A DNA stretch of 64,000 nt. Origin: Harmothoe impar. Lineage: Eukaryota; Annelida; Polychaeta; Phyllodocida; Polynoidae. Positions within the stretch are counted from its first letter, which is position 1, and each line of letters starts with the position of its first letter. Positions 33,401-45,361 of the stretch are shown here, in pieces. Below the pieces are notes generated by a model, which saw nothing but the letters and a program-made list of their open reading frames with translations, was not told where the DNA came from and did no database searches. The translations under genes and the position numbers were made by a program. Where the stretch lies: contig OX381709.1 of the NCBI GenBank assembly GCA_947462335.1, forward strand, positions 68,564,609-68,628,608, given 5' to 3'.

Positions 33401-36400
33401 TACTGGCGACATTCCATTCTATACTATCAATTCTCTAATGAAATAAGAGAGATGCTCAGTCATGTAATGGCACTTACCACAAGACCAATGACAAAGTCCC
33501 ATTTCCCACCAGTAATCTTAGTGTCGGCCATAGCTACCGGCTCCGGTGGGGCTTCCACTGGGGCCTCCTGCTCCTGAAATAATCAAGTTCAAGTTCAAGT
33601 TCAAAATGTGTTTATTTTATCCTAGACATGAAGTACATTCATCAATACAGTTGATCTGCCATCATAGTATGTCTAGGAGGGTATTCTCTCTGCGTGCTAA
33701 GGTTCTGACCCTGAATTAAAGCCGTGGCTGCAAACTGATATACATTTTATAATATAAGTACCTTGCACGCCCCTATCTTATCATCTGTAGAGTACTCTCC
33801 ATATAGAAAATGATATCTTAGCTACTAAAAACAGTCGTCTGGAATGCAGGTAAGCTTACTTGGAAGGGAGTAAGTAGATAGAGAGGGCCATGTCCACAGG
33901 TAGGTTTATGTTCCTAACCTGGGACTTACATCCCTTTCACTCCTTAACAATTTGCTGACACTTGTTTTAATGCCGGTTACAAATCCATTTTATACATTTT
34001 ATCTCGGCTGTCTTTGGTATCAGAGTTATTACAGGTATAACATGGTATTACAGGTATTACACGGTATACATTACATGGCGCCAGCGCCTTCATCAGTTAT
34101 TATAAGGTACCAGGCGTAGACCTAGATGAGATATCATTCCTTCTAGGGGAGTCTGAACTAGGGTCTAGGGGGAGGGGGGGGGATCAGCAATTAGACTCTT
34201 ACCATTATACAAAAGATTCAAAGAGTCAGAGCGCCAATGGAGGTGGAAGTATAAGAAGAGTCTACGTTTAATTTGGATCTTAAAAGCAGTTTTGTCTTCC
34301 CAGCGTAGAGCAGGGTTGAGATCGTTCCACTGTGAGAAGGCTTGATATAACGGGTCTTTAATAAGGCCCGTTAACTTTGGCATGCTTCGTGCTATGAAGG
34401 GTGCCTCCGTCGACCGGGTACCTGAGTAGGGCTTAATAGCTAGCTTACCACTATAGACTAGGCGATGGCACATTGTGACCTGGTTGTATATTCTCCTTAA
34501 ATCTATAGGCAACATTCCCACCTTCACATACAATTGTTTCACCGGGATCTCCCTGGGGTCTTTGACCGCCATACATACTCTTATACCTGTGTTGTAGCAA
34601 ACATGTAGCTTTTGTATAACTTTAGGGGATAAACCGGTAGTAAACACGAGGCCATAGTCTATATATGGCATAGCCATGGTTTTAAAGATTCTTATGGCTG
34701 TGTACATGTCAACAAATTTCCGTACTTGCATTATTATCCAAAGTTTATGCCTTATCGACTGTAGCATGCAATTTGAGTGGGGGACAAAATTTACCTCACT
34801 ATCCATTTTAATTCCCAAATACTTATAGTCTGTTACCGGCTCTAATATTGTATTACCAATGACAAGCTCAAGTTGTTTTCCATCAGTCGAATGAATTGAC
34901 ATTTGCTTAGATTTTTCTGCATTAATGGTCAGCGAGTTTTTGTTGCACCACTGGTGTATTACATCTAGGTCATTTTGCAGGGTCGCATTCAACTCCTCGT
35001 GCGTGTTGGCAGAGTGTACCAGGAGAGTATCGTCTGCATACAATTTTATTTCTGATGATATATTCAAAGTAGTCATGGAATTTACATACACAATAAAAAG
35101 TAGAGGACCCAAGATTGAGCCCTGCGCTATCCCGTACGTCACAGGGCGGTAGGTCGAGGTAACCCCATTACATATAGTCCTCTGGATACGCTCCGACAGA
35201 TAGCTACGGAACCAGTCCACAGTGTCCCTGCACAGTCCAAGATTTTCTAATTTGTTTATTAGGAGGGAGTGGTCTAAGCAATCGAACGCCTTTTTGAAAT
35301 CGAGGAAAATAACCCCTGCTCGTTTCTTGTTTACCTGTGCCTGATGTATAGTATTTAATACCTGGAACACTGTGTCCTGAGTTGAGTGGTCTCTACGGAA
35401 CCCATTCTGGTTACAGGCTAACAAATTATTATTCTCCAGGTAGGGGTATAGTTGGGAGTGTATACAACGTTCCAAAATCTTGCCAGGAATAGGCAACAAT
35501 GTTATGGGTCTGAGCTCAGAGGGAGCTGTAGGGCTAGGAACTTTTGGAATTGGTACAATAGTCCCTTTCTTCCAAGCGTTAGGGAAAACATTCTTTACTA
35601 TAGATAAATTAATCAAGTGTGTAAACTGTATTTGTAACACTAATAGAGATTCCTTCAGTAACCTGGCAGGGATAGAAGGGATACCCGAAGCCTTAAATAC
35701 ATCTATACTATTTATTTCTTTAACCAAGTCCTGCCTGGATACTATGCTGAAGGAAAACCTGTCTCGAATATGAGGAGGGAGGACAGCTTGTACCGTAGGG
35801 GGAAGAGGGGGGAGCTGGGCCGCCAATTTCTGCCCAATTTGTGAGAAAAATTTGTTGATCAGATCTGCCGACTCCTGGGGGGAAATGGGGGTATCATTTT
35901 CGTCCAACATAGTTAATCAGATATTTGCATTGATTAAATTGAGGCACTTTCTTTATTATAATGCTTTGGACTACTTGCAATTTTTGAATTTCTGTTTTTG
36001 AAATCTTAAGGTCCTCATAGATAAAGTCACTTAACACAAGATTCATACTCACATTGTCTTCGCATTCATTAGCACTGGGGATGAGATCCATGTTTTCCAG
36101 GAACTCGCGTCCCGCCTCGACCAGCTGGTACACCATGCCGTCCCCAAGGCAGTCCTCGGCCTGCAGTATAAGAAGGATCTATCAGTAATTCAGTACATCC
36201 ATGTGGTATCACTTAGACTAACCAATAGTTATTGATATAGATTCATGACAGTAGATATCATGCACATGGTAACAGAAAATCGTTGTAAAGATTGAGGAGG
36301 ATGTTCGTTTTTGTAATGTGCAGTATATCATATAAATTTGATGTCACTAGATTACATGTACACTACAGATGATATCACATGCACAATATGGAAATACAGT

Positions 36401-39400
36401 AAACTGTACTCTAGGATAATCAATAAAGAAAATAACCCGTATTTCAACTCTAATCAACACCCCGAATTTGGAAATAGCCCAAAACCCGCACTTGGAGTAC
36501 GATTGTCTCTTGAGTACTATAGTATGCTTCTTAATGCCTTTTCTATAACCCGCTACCCCAACTTGGGAAACTTCTATACGCCAGCACTGGGGATCTGATT
36601 TGTGGATAACCCGCGGTTTATGCACAGGAATCTAAAGTATCATTATTTCTCGTGTAGAAGCTGTGGCTAGTATGCAAGTCAGATCGCCAGTGCAGCTTAT
36701 AGGATCGGCCTAGAGTCCGGTTGCAGCTTATACGCGAGTTAGGCATATATGCGATATGTTACGGTACTCACTGTTTGGCTGAGATGCGACATGAGTGCGC
36801 TGTGTTGCTGACGGTCCAATGTGTCAGACCTGAGCGGTACCTCCATGACCGGGGCCACGTCTGGGTAGGACTGGGGGAGGGTCACCTTCAGGTACAACTT
36901 ACCTACAACAATAGGGTGTGGTCATTATCTAACAGTAGGAGGCAGGGTTCCCACAAAAAAAAATCAGATTTAATTCCATGACATTTCCATGACATTCCAT
37001 GACAAAAATCTCAATTTTCCATGACATTTTTGCGGATGTCGGGGCCTTGTCCCCCGAGAAAATTTCAAAAACTTAGAAAGCAAATGGTACATTCTAGGAG
37101 ATTTTGTAATATTAATTCCATTTTTTTCAAATTCCATGACATTCCATGACACACAGCAATTTTTTTACAAAATTCCATGACATTCCAGACAACTTTCAAA
37201 TTCCATGACATTCCATGACACGTGGGAACCCTGAGGAGGGGGTGGTCGATTTGGGAGGGGGGGGGGAGGATATTTTGACTTTAAAGGTTGGTGTTTATGC
37301 AACTAGCAAGATGTACATTTATGCATTTTATAACGTTAGCATACAGTATACATACTCTCAAATTTGTGTGATAATCATATAAGAGATATTGAGATATCAA
37401 TAACTCGAGAGATCTGTCTTAACGAAAAAAGGGTAATTTTTCATTACCTCCGAATTTCTCCTGAAGGCTTGCTTCAGTCAACGTGACCATGACGGTAAGG
37501 GGTGAAGGTGCTATGACTGAAAAGAAAATAGCTTGTTTGTTTAGGTGGTTTAACATCCCACTGACTTATCCAGAGGAGACTTACTCGAGTTTAAGTTTTT
37601 CACAAGTAAAGGTAAAAAGGTAGGCCTTTGGCCTACCTTAGATGATCGTATCCAGGATGATTGAAACTATAAGATGAGCCAAAGATGGAAATCCTGCTCC
37701 TACACATTTACTGAAGCAAGGGTTCTTTTACCTCTGACACCACATAGACATGGTGTGAGAGGGACGGCCTTTATTATGCTCTATTAAAGTCTACCACAAG
37801 AATTTCAGTGCATTTTCGTCATCAGTGGTGTTGAAAACACTGTGCATGGATGTTGTGTGAGCAATGTTTTCTTCTGCTCTCAGTAGTCCTTCTACAGTGG
37901 AGTATTTAAACCACCAGCGCCCATATAAATAGCATTCACTTGGGACATATGCAAATTACCTCTCAGACCATGGTTTGTCAGAGGGAGGTGATATATTTGT
38001 ACATTGACAAGAATTTAGCTATCTTCCAACTCTATATTTTGTCATGGTAATTCATGAATGTTTGCTAAAGCAAGCTATGCCAAAAGAATTGTACATATGA
38101 CGCTTGAATCAGTGGAATAATAGGATACAATTCCAAGTGTATGTGCTGAGTGGGTGGTTGGGGCTGTGTGATTGACAGGTGGTCTGTGTTGTTTGTGTAT
38201 ACCTGGGGCACAGAGAGGATGGGGCTGAGGTATTGAGTACACCTCACAGGCCAGGGACCCAAACCTGAGCAGGCCCTATGACCTGTAAGTTACTGATATG
38301 GTCACTGTACAGGTCTGCCCTCTGGAGAGAAAATTATGGCAGTAAAGACCATTAGGACCTCTCCTCCCCAGGCTCCCCTCCCACTAACTCAGTATACCCT
38401 AACGGTACTAAGGCCTACACTCGGGGCGAGATTGCAAGTAGCGTGGGTATCCAAGTTACCCTCCCACTACCCCACTGTGGCTATAGTTACACACAGCACC
38501 TGTATGCCACAATACTAGCCCCTCCCCCAGGACCTTGCTGGACAGACAGTAAGACCTGAGGGTTTAAGGGAGTGTTCATTTATTAATTACAGGGGGGGGG
38601 GGTGTGTGGTGAGATTTTGCGTGCAGGGACAACTTTTTTTTACGCCCCCCCCCCTTGAGAGCGTGTGGAATGTTTTGCGCCCCCCTCGCCGAAGGCACCG
38701 AAAAATTTTCGCCCCCCCCCCTTTGAACAATAGTAACGCGTGGGCTTTTTTGCTTAAAAGGGGCTTAATTTTTTACCCCGGGGGGGGGCACTTGGTATAT
38801 TTTGTATACACATGTGTGCGGCTGGCAAGGGTACTTTTTCAGCAAAATCTCCCTAGCAAGGGTCCTGTTTTGAAGGAAAAATGCCCCTAGCAAGGGTCTA
38901 GGGGAGACCGGGGCTAGTTGAAACACATGAAGCAATTTCGGATTTTTTCCTGTATATTTAAAATGTTTCCACAGTTTTTTTGGGAAGAAGTCAAAAATAA
39001 CCTATGGTACTATGTGCACGACTATTTTATTTGCATTTCATTTCAATATTTATAGGAATAAATTCCATTTATGTGATTTGTTTCAACTAGCCCCGAACCG
39101 GGGCTAGTTGAAACACAGCTGGGGTCAGTTGAAACACAAATGGTATTTTTTCAGATTCAGAAAGAAAGAATGATAATGAGAAGAAATCTTAAAAATAGGT
39201 AAAAATTGAAACAGTTACCTTGTAGATCCACTCATTAATAAATAAATCCACAGGAAGAATTACCCTCAGCTATGAGTACATGTTAAGATTTCTGCTTCCA
39301 AAGTTTGATGGTGCAAAATATTTTTTTCAAAAAATATGTTTGGGGTCAGTTGAAACATTTTTAATGAAAATCAATTTTTTACATGAATGATTTCACCTTT

Positions 39401-40965
39401 ATGCAACTTTCTATGGCTAGAATAATGCCCCAAAGTAGCATCAATTCTAATATAGAAAAGGCTATATTAGATTCATGATACTCTAATTGTCACAATCAGT
39501 CATAATTTGTGTTTCAACAGACCCCAGGCGGGGTCAGTTGAAACACAAGATTTCACCCGATTTTAATAGGGGTTGGTTGAAACACTTTTGAACAATTATG
39601 TTTCAACTTGCCCCACGGGTGTTTCAACTAACCCCAGATTCAATTTGGGTTAAAGTAACATTTATTGCAGAAATTATACACAAATTCTGCACCTATGGTG
39701 GTGTGAATATTATCCACTGTGTACCTGCACATATGCACAGCTGCAACTAAAGCTGAAAGGTGCAGTTTGGGTGGTAACTGGCTTATAGGGGCGCTTATGC
39801 CTCCAGTGAATTTGTTTCAACTAACCCCGACAAAAGTGTTTCAACCGACCCCACACCATATAGCATAGTGCTGTCCCCTTAGACATTAATATCACTTTAT
39901 GCTAATGCATTCATTACAATATATGTAATTCCAGTATACATGGTTAATTATATAAAAGTTAAATTAGATGGATACCTAAAAAACTAAAATTTTGAGAAGA
40001 AAAAAACTCAATTTCTGAAATTTCACTTTTTCGATAAAAAACATGATTTATAGATGGTTTGGGCCATATATCAAAGAATTTAGCCAATATCTTTCTGATT
40101 TTTTCACTGGTGATAAAAATAACAATAAGTTCACATAAGAATCAAGAAAAGCAATCCTAACACATGTTGCCTCTATTATACAGCTTGTGTTTCAACTAAC
40201 CCCGTGTTTCAACTAGCCCCGGTCTCCCCTACTTTCAACAAAATCGCCCTAGCAAGGGTCACTTTTTTGCAAAAATGACATGTTTTTCACCGAAATGTAC
40301 CCCTTTTTCCTATTTTTCCCGAATATTTCCCGGACATGAGGAAAATTTCTCTGTAAAATGACCCATTAAGTATATATTTCGTGATTTTTCTTGTCAAAAC
40401 AAGGATTTTTGGACAAAAAGTGCCCTAGCAAGGGTATGTTTTGGACACAAAAGCTCCCTAGCAAGGGTAAGGGTTGTCATAGGTCCAGCCGCACACCCAT
40501 ATCAGAAAAATTTCAAGTACCCCCCCGGGTTTTTTACGCTCCCCCTCAGGAGGGATCCGAAATTTTCACGCCCCCCCCCCCCAAACCCACCACCCCCCCT
40601 GTAACTAATAAATGAACACTCCCTAAAGTAGATGCTCCACTGTCACTGTCAGCCGGGTAGGCCTACTGCAGTCTTGATATGATTTGATGTTGTACATCAT
40701 GATTCAGTCTGTACACGTGTGTCAGTTTAGTGTAGACGATCCGTAGACGGTTTAATCTCACCTGTTCTGCTTCTTGTTCTACTATCATGTTGTTGCTTCT
40801 ATAGAGTGCCTAACCCATCCACCCTCTATTATCGCTCGGTATCCTACACATTTGACAAAACAATTTACATGTTTCACAAGTAATCATACCTGTTAAGTCT
40901 TCATCAAATATGGCTTTTAGTGCTTCGAGTTCTTCCTGTTGTCGTTCGTCTGGTGCTTCTTCCAT
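30403..40965 (-). CDS. RWD-domain / Obg-family (Ygr210-type) GTPase, multi-exon, 3' end not found
   Basis: Minus-strand exons: 40965-40890, 37516-37448, 36902-36772, 36160-36053, 33573-33478, 33154-32992, 32744-32596, 32383-32243, 31830-31696, 31324-31136 and 30643-30403. Phases agree at every junction except 32992 to 32744. The first four exons form an RWD domain ([20 protein letters not shown]..., then [17 protein letters not shown]). The rest is a GTPase: G1 GKPSAGKST, switch [12 protein letters not shown], then [17 protein letters not shown]4 LNKAD, G5 VSAR and a TGS-like end ([12 protein letters not shown]). This order matches the archaeal/eukaryotic Ygr210 branch of Obg GTPases, which act on ribosomes or RNA. 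The G3 segment expected between exons six and seven is not found. Exons after 30403 were not identified. An in-frame ATG near 33530 could start a GTPase-only form. Confidence 0.75.
33182..33325. repeat. Tandem repeat of about 46 bp in an intron
   Basis: Three imperfect copies of gataatagcatggta with taactaaatagtacatgtaag around it, within the intron between 33154 and 33478. Noncoding. Confidence 0.7.
33583..35920 (-). mobile_element. 5'-truncated non-LTR retrotransposon (CR1/Jockey-like) in an intron
   Basis: An open frame at 35910-34165 (about 581 aa, no stops) encodes a reverse transcriptase with [30 protein letters not shown] and the catalytic YADD, plus the thumb region. There is no endonuclease, so the 5' half is missing. 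The sequence ends at the 3' side in tandem TTGAAC units (33583-33603), a typical LINE tail. It sits in the intron between the RWD exons and the GTPase exons, in the same orientation as the gene, with its tail about 10 bp from the acceptor of exon 33573-33478. The undamaged frame suggests a recent insertion. The exact 5' boundary is uncertain. Confidence 0.85.
37533..37760. repeat. Dispersed SINE-like repeat, copy 1
   Basis: It contains ttaacatcccactgacttat, gagacttactcgagttt, gatgatcgtatccaggatga and cacatttactgaagcaaggg. The same series of blocks recurs at 56770-56970. A noncoding interspersed repeat, with no promoter boxes assigned. Confidence 0.6.
38568..40623. mobile_element. PIF/Harbinger-type element hosting a second transposon
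   Basis: Ends GGGAGTGTTCATTTATTAAT and ATTA-like GTAACTAATAAATGAACACT with CCC are inverted, and TAA flanks both sides (38565-38567 and 40624-40626). The inner flanks carry poly-G/poly-C and 'ctagcaagggt' repeats. Removing the inserted element 38901-40229 leaves about 725 bp. Ends of the same family bound 56296-56603 and 57052-57351. Confidence 0.75.
38901..40229. mobile_element. 1.33-kb TA-flanked TIR element rich in GTTTCAACT motifs
   Basis: The ends GGGGAGACCGGGGCTAGTTG and CAACTAGCCCCGGTCTCCCC are perfect inverted repeats and extend inward (AAACAC / GTGTTT). TA flanks both sides. About 14 internal copies of GTTTCAACT(A/G)(A/G)CCCC occur in both orientations. No coding frame is seen. It is inserted inside the element 38568-40623. 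Confidence 0.85.
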
Positions 40966-41340
40966 CTTGCCTCTTTGTACTCTGAATACTAGACATTTAG
41001 CAACATTCAGCGATTTACACTTCTTGCAGACGACACCTGACCGGGGGTCGGAGGTCACAGGCAGAGAAGCCTCCCTCGCACAACTGACCAGTGGTCGGAG
41101 TTCAAAGGGAGAGAAGCATAAAGCCCAAATTTACTTTGTTATAAAAGAATATAGAGCCCCAGCACTTCGTTACAAAGGAGTTTCTTTACTATAGAAATGT
41201 ATAGGAGGAAGTCACTATCTTGAGAATTAGTTTGTTATAAACAAAATTCGTTATAACAGAGTTTGTAATAACAAAGTTTTACTGTATAATTATCTTGTCT
41301 ATAGTACTGACGAATGTTCTGTTCTCTTTTCTTACAAAAG

Positions 41341-42004
41341 GTGCGTGGTGGACGTGGGGGCGGACGTGGGCGGGGCGGCTGGAGGGGTTCCCCTGGCTGG
41401 GGACCTCAGCAACAGGTAATTACCCTTTATCATATGTCCGATGACATTTGCACGAGGAGCTCATGTGAACAGCAGCCGCTAGTCGCACGAGGAACCGGCG
41501 AGAGAGGAGACGCCGAGTAAACCGGCAAGAGAGGCGACATACATGGGGAGCTGGTGAAACCCCACTAACAGAATCTTGGATTGGACCCTGCTCCCCAGAT
41601 GACCATTCACCCATTGGGTAGATGCAACCTGATCCAGGTTCTGTCACTGGCATCTCAAAATAGCCTGAAAGTACTAACTCGTCAATATCTTGGCAACTAT
41701 AAATAATTGAGGGTTGATATTTACACAGAGGATAGATCTTTATGTGCTATATTAGGCCCGTAAGTTCTAGCTCTTGACATGCCCCCTAAGGGGATATATT
41801 AACGTCAGAGTAGCAAGATCGGCAATTATTTTACTCGTCATATATCGTCGTAGAAGGCACACTCATTACACTTTCATGATGTAAAAACCAGTTACTTTGC
41901 CAGGAAGCATTAAGCTAATTATCTGTCTTCACATTACTTTGCAGCAAAGCTGGCATCCGTACACCCCCGTGCACCCATGGGGTTTCCAGCACCACTTTCA
42001 ATAG
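41341..42004 (+). CDS. RGG-rich C-terminal exons of an unidentified gene
   Basis: Exon 41341-41415 follows cttacaaaag, ends at aacag|gtaatt and encodes 25 residues rich in Arg and Gly (VRGGRGGGRGRGGWRGSPGW, then GPQQQ). Exon 41945-42004 follows tttgcag, continues in phase 0 (QSWHPYTPVHPWGFQHHFQ) and stops at TAG 42002-42004. RGG boxes bind RNA in many proteins. The upstream exons were not found. The minus-strand RWD-GTPase gene starts only about 400 bp upstream, so the earlier part would lie at 41000-41340 or overlap that gene. A transposon-encoded protein cannot be excluded. Confidence 0.4.
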
Positions 42005-42271
42005 GCTGCTTCGTCAATCGAATTCACGCTACACAGGCCGAGTCTCTCCAGCCAGTGGATGGCCTCATCCCGCCACGGCTTGCATAATGCAAGAATATAA
42101 CTAATTCGAAGCAATCAACTGTGACTTTAACATTTGCTAGTATGAAGTATGCATAGGGTTCATGTGTGTTCTGTGTGTGGAAAGGGATATCTAGGTTCTG
42201 GATTCGTTGTACACTATATATGTTACATTATAATGCTCATGTGACCATTTTACTTAATCATTTACATGTAG

Positions 42272-42442
42272 ATGCATTCCACCAGAGGAGCTACAACCTC
42301 GACGGCTAAGAGGATAGGCATGAATGTGAACTCTATTATGAAACATGCCAGGTGGAGGTCAGTAGCAAGCTTTGCGAAGCACTACGACAAAGAGATAGAG
42401 TTGGCAGAGGATGTGGGGCCAACTCTATTAAAATTGGTATAA
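42272..42442 (+). pseudogene. Tyrosine recombinase C-terminal fragment (Crypton/DIRS-like)
   Basis: A 56-codon frame, ending at TAA 42440-42442, begins MHSTRGATTSTAKRIGMNVN and continues SIMKHARWRSVASFAKHYDK. The H-x-x-R (HSTR), the W (ARW) and the final tyrosine (HYDKE) have the spacing seen at the end of tyrosine recombinases of Crypton and DIRS/Ngaro elements. A splice acceptor (acatgtag) directly precedes the ATG, so this may be a last exon. The upstream catalytic Arg and Lys segments were not found between 41400 and 42270. Probably a remnant. Confidence 0.55.
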
Positions 42443-44640
42443 TGTTTAACTGATTGTTACGGTACTGATAAACCGGTTATTGATGATAATTAACCGAAAA
42501 GTTGTAAAATCTAGCGTTATTGTTAATATTGTAGACACAAGCAAAGAGGAGTCTATAAAAACCTTGTTTACATGTGTGTTAGATTTGACTGGTGATACAC
42601 TAGTCTAAATTGTGATTGAGTGATGTTAATACGAGTTGTATGGACCATTTTAACATGCCGATAGTGAGGCCTGATTGAGTATTAAAGCATGTCAAGAGTT
42701 TAAAAAACCTTATTAACATGTATATATGTAACCTGATTGTATATTTGGGCATGTCAAGACGAGTTTGTGATGATACCTTGTTGACATGTGAGTGTGTCAT
42801 TGGTGGCATGATATTGACCATAACAGTTAGGGTCTCATGTGTATGTAGGCTTGCTGAAATAAAATTGTTCAATTTTATAAATAAGCAGCTGTCATGTTTA
42901 CTTCTGGGAAGTAATAACTCTGGGTAGATGGTAGTTTATTTATGCTGGGGTACGAAGTTACTCTGGGTAAAGTATACCACTTAACTACGAGCTTTAAAGT
43001 TCTCACCGGTTACCACGGTAACTCTGCGGAGCGTTACCGAGGTGAAAATTTATAATTGTACGAGGCTTACCTTGTAAGGTGAAGTAAAATTAGGATTTTA
43101 CCGAGGGGAACGCTCCGCGTTGCCGAGGGAACAGGTGCCCACCCGGCCCAACCCTTTAACCTCTGGTATTAATTAAAAATATAATTAAATAATCCTACTC
43201 GTACTTATACTCTTTATAAAATTTTTGAAAATTATCGTAGTTAAGTGGTTACTTTACCCAGGCTCTCAAGGCTGACGTCATGCATGCGCACCGCCTCTCT
43301 TCTACGGCCATAATTGCGTTTCTGTTCAACATACGGAGCACAGAAATTCAGTATCTTTGGCGTAATTGGAGGCAAAAATACGGAGGGGTAGCGGGGGTGG
43401 TGGTATGTCAAAAATGGCATAAAAAGGGATATATGTAGGGCCGTATGTTGTAAATAGGGTCCGTATGTTGGTAGCAGACATGTGGACATAGTGCTGGACG
43501 TGAGGAAATGGTAGTGGAAGTGAGGACATAGTGCTGGACGTGAGCAGATGGTCGTGGTACACGGGCTGTGTTGGTGCAACACAAGAGAGGTTTCTCCCCT
43601 GTGTGGATCCATGTTTTACTGACCAAACAGCCCATCGTACCGTTACACCTGTATGTGCAGCATTAGTATAGCAACTGACTGCAAATTCCGGGCTGTGTTG
43701 GTGCTGCCAACTAGAGGCTAATTCAAGCTGGCCTCAACTCCTCTCATATGTATATGAGGGAATGGAGATCGCAAGCCAAATGGGGGAGGTCATGTGGACC
43801 TAAACCATTATTCTGTAAGCTAGTACAGTCCCCCACCTCCCTTCTCCCTTTATAAAGCGCACTTATATATGTAAAAAAATGGCTCTAGGATTGTTTTAAT
43901 GAATAGATAAGTAAAGTCCAACTTCTACCTTTATAATTAAAAAAAGATAAATTTAAAAAATTGATTTTCAACGAAATTATACCCAAAAATGTCTTTTCTT
44001 CTGTAACTCGGTAAATAATGGCCCTACAGAGCTGAAACTTTGCCCTCATTTTTTTTAGGTTTTGAAAATAGTTTTATTGAACTCCTCACAATGTACAAAA
44101 AGTGGATAAGCGAAGCCAATAAGTATCAAAAGCATCAACCAATATACAATCTATCTAATGCACATTTGTAAATACAAAGTAAAGAAATGAAATTTATGTA
44201 GTGATAATGCAATAATGAAGATGAAGAGGTTTACACAAGACAAGACATGACATACATTGGCTTTTTAAGAACGAACAGACAATAGATTACAAGCCAGGAA
44301 GAATAATAGATAGTACAGTTGGAAACATGTTAACAAGAAACTCCACGCACAAGGTAATACCACATTCAACCCATTCAGAGTATACCATAATTCCCCACTC
44401 AAGTTTTCTGTTGACTATAGCTGACGGGACACCAGCCAATTTGTCCCTTCCGAATACGTAGTGGTATCATGTTAGTTCAACATGACATGTAGCTGGCCTG
44501 GGAGCGGATCCCAGCTGCCTGCTACAGCCAAGGAAAAACTTGAGTTAGGATTATTGCATTTTGGCCATCCACATATTGTGGGAATTTTACTGCAGAATTA
44601 TCAAGTCGGAATCATATTTTTTTGAATATATAATTGTTCA
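42443..44640. other. Region without a recognised gene
   Basis: AT-rich. Two short inverted segments appear near 42900-43270 (actctgggtaaag... and ...actttacccagg) with ctccgcggagcg/cgctccgcg motifs, suggesting another decayed TIR element. The open frames around 43240-43640 lack codon structure or motifs. Confidence 0.4.
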
Positions 44641-45361
44641 CATATTGTTTTGATCATCCACAAGTGGGAATATATACTTGTTCACATCCACGTGGGCATC
44701 CACATATGGTGGGTAATTGTACTGCAGATTAATTATATGCATGACCTCCGACCTCCCCTAATAGTCATGCCAAACCACCCTATGACCATTCAAGCTACTT
44801 TGTAAGTTAGAATGATATTGTTTTGATCATCCACAAGTGGGAATATATACTTGTTCACATCCACGTGGGCATCCACATGTGGTGGGTAATTGTACTGCAG
44901 ATTAATTATATGCATGACCTCCGACCTCCCCTAATAGTCATGCCAAACCACCCTATGACCATTCAAGTTACTTTGTAAGTTGGAATGATATTGTTTTGAT
45001 CATCCACAAGTGGGAATATATACTTGTTCACATCCACGTGGGCATCCACATGTGGTGGGTAATTGTACTGCAGATTAACAAAATGCATGACCTCCGACCT
45101 CCCCTAATAGTCATGCCAAACCACCCTATGACCATTCAAGTTACTTTGTAAGTTAGAATGATATTGTTTTGATCATCCACAAGTGGGAATATATACTTGT
45201 TCACATCCACGTGGGCATCCACATATGGTGGGTAATTGTACTGCAGATTAATAAAATGCATGACCTCCGACCTCCCCTTATAGTCATGCCAAACCACCCT
45301 ATGACCATTCAAGTTACTTTGTAAGTTAGAATATTGTTTTGATCATCCACAAGTGGGAATA

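Noticed and set aside
38606..40615. Pro/Ser-rich plus-strand frames ([13 protein letters not shown])
   Set aside because: Translations of the poly-C and 'ctagcaagggt' repeats inside the nested transposons. Similar frames at 59277-59751 have the same cause.
43241..43640. Three overlapping minus-strand frames of 75-123 codons
   Set aside because: They have repetitive 'ccacgtcc'-like composition, no recognisable motif and no supporting splice sites.
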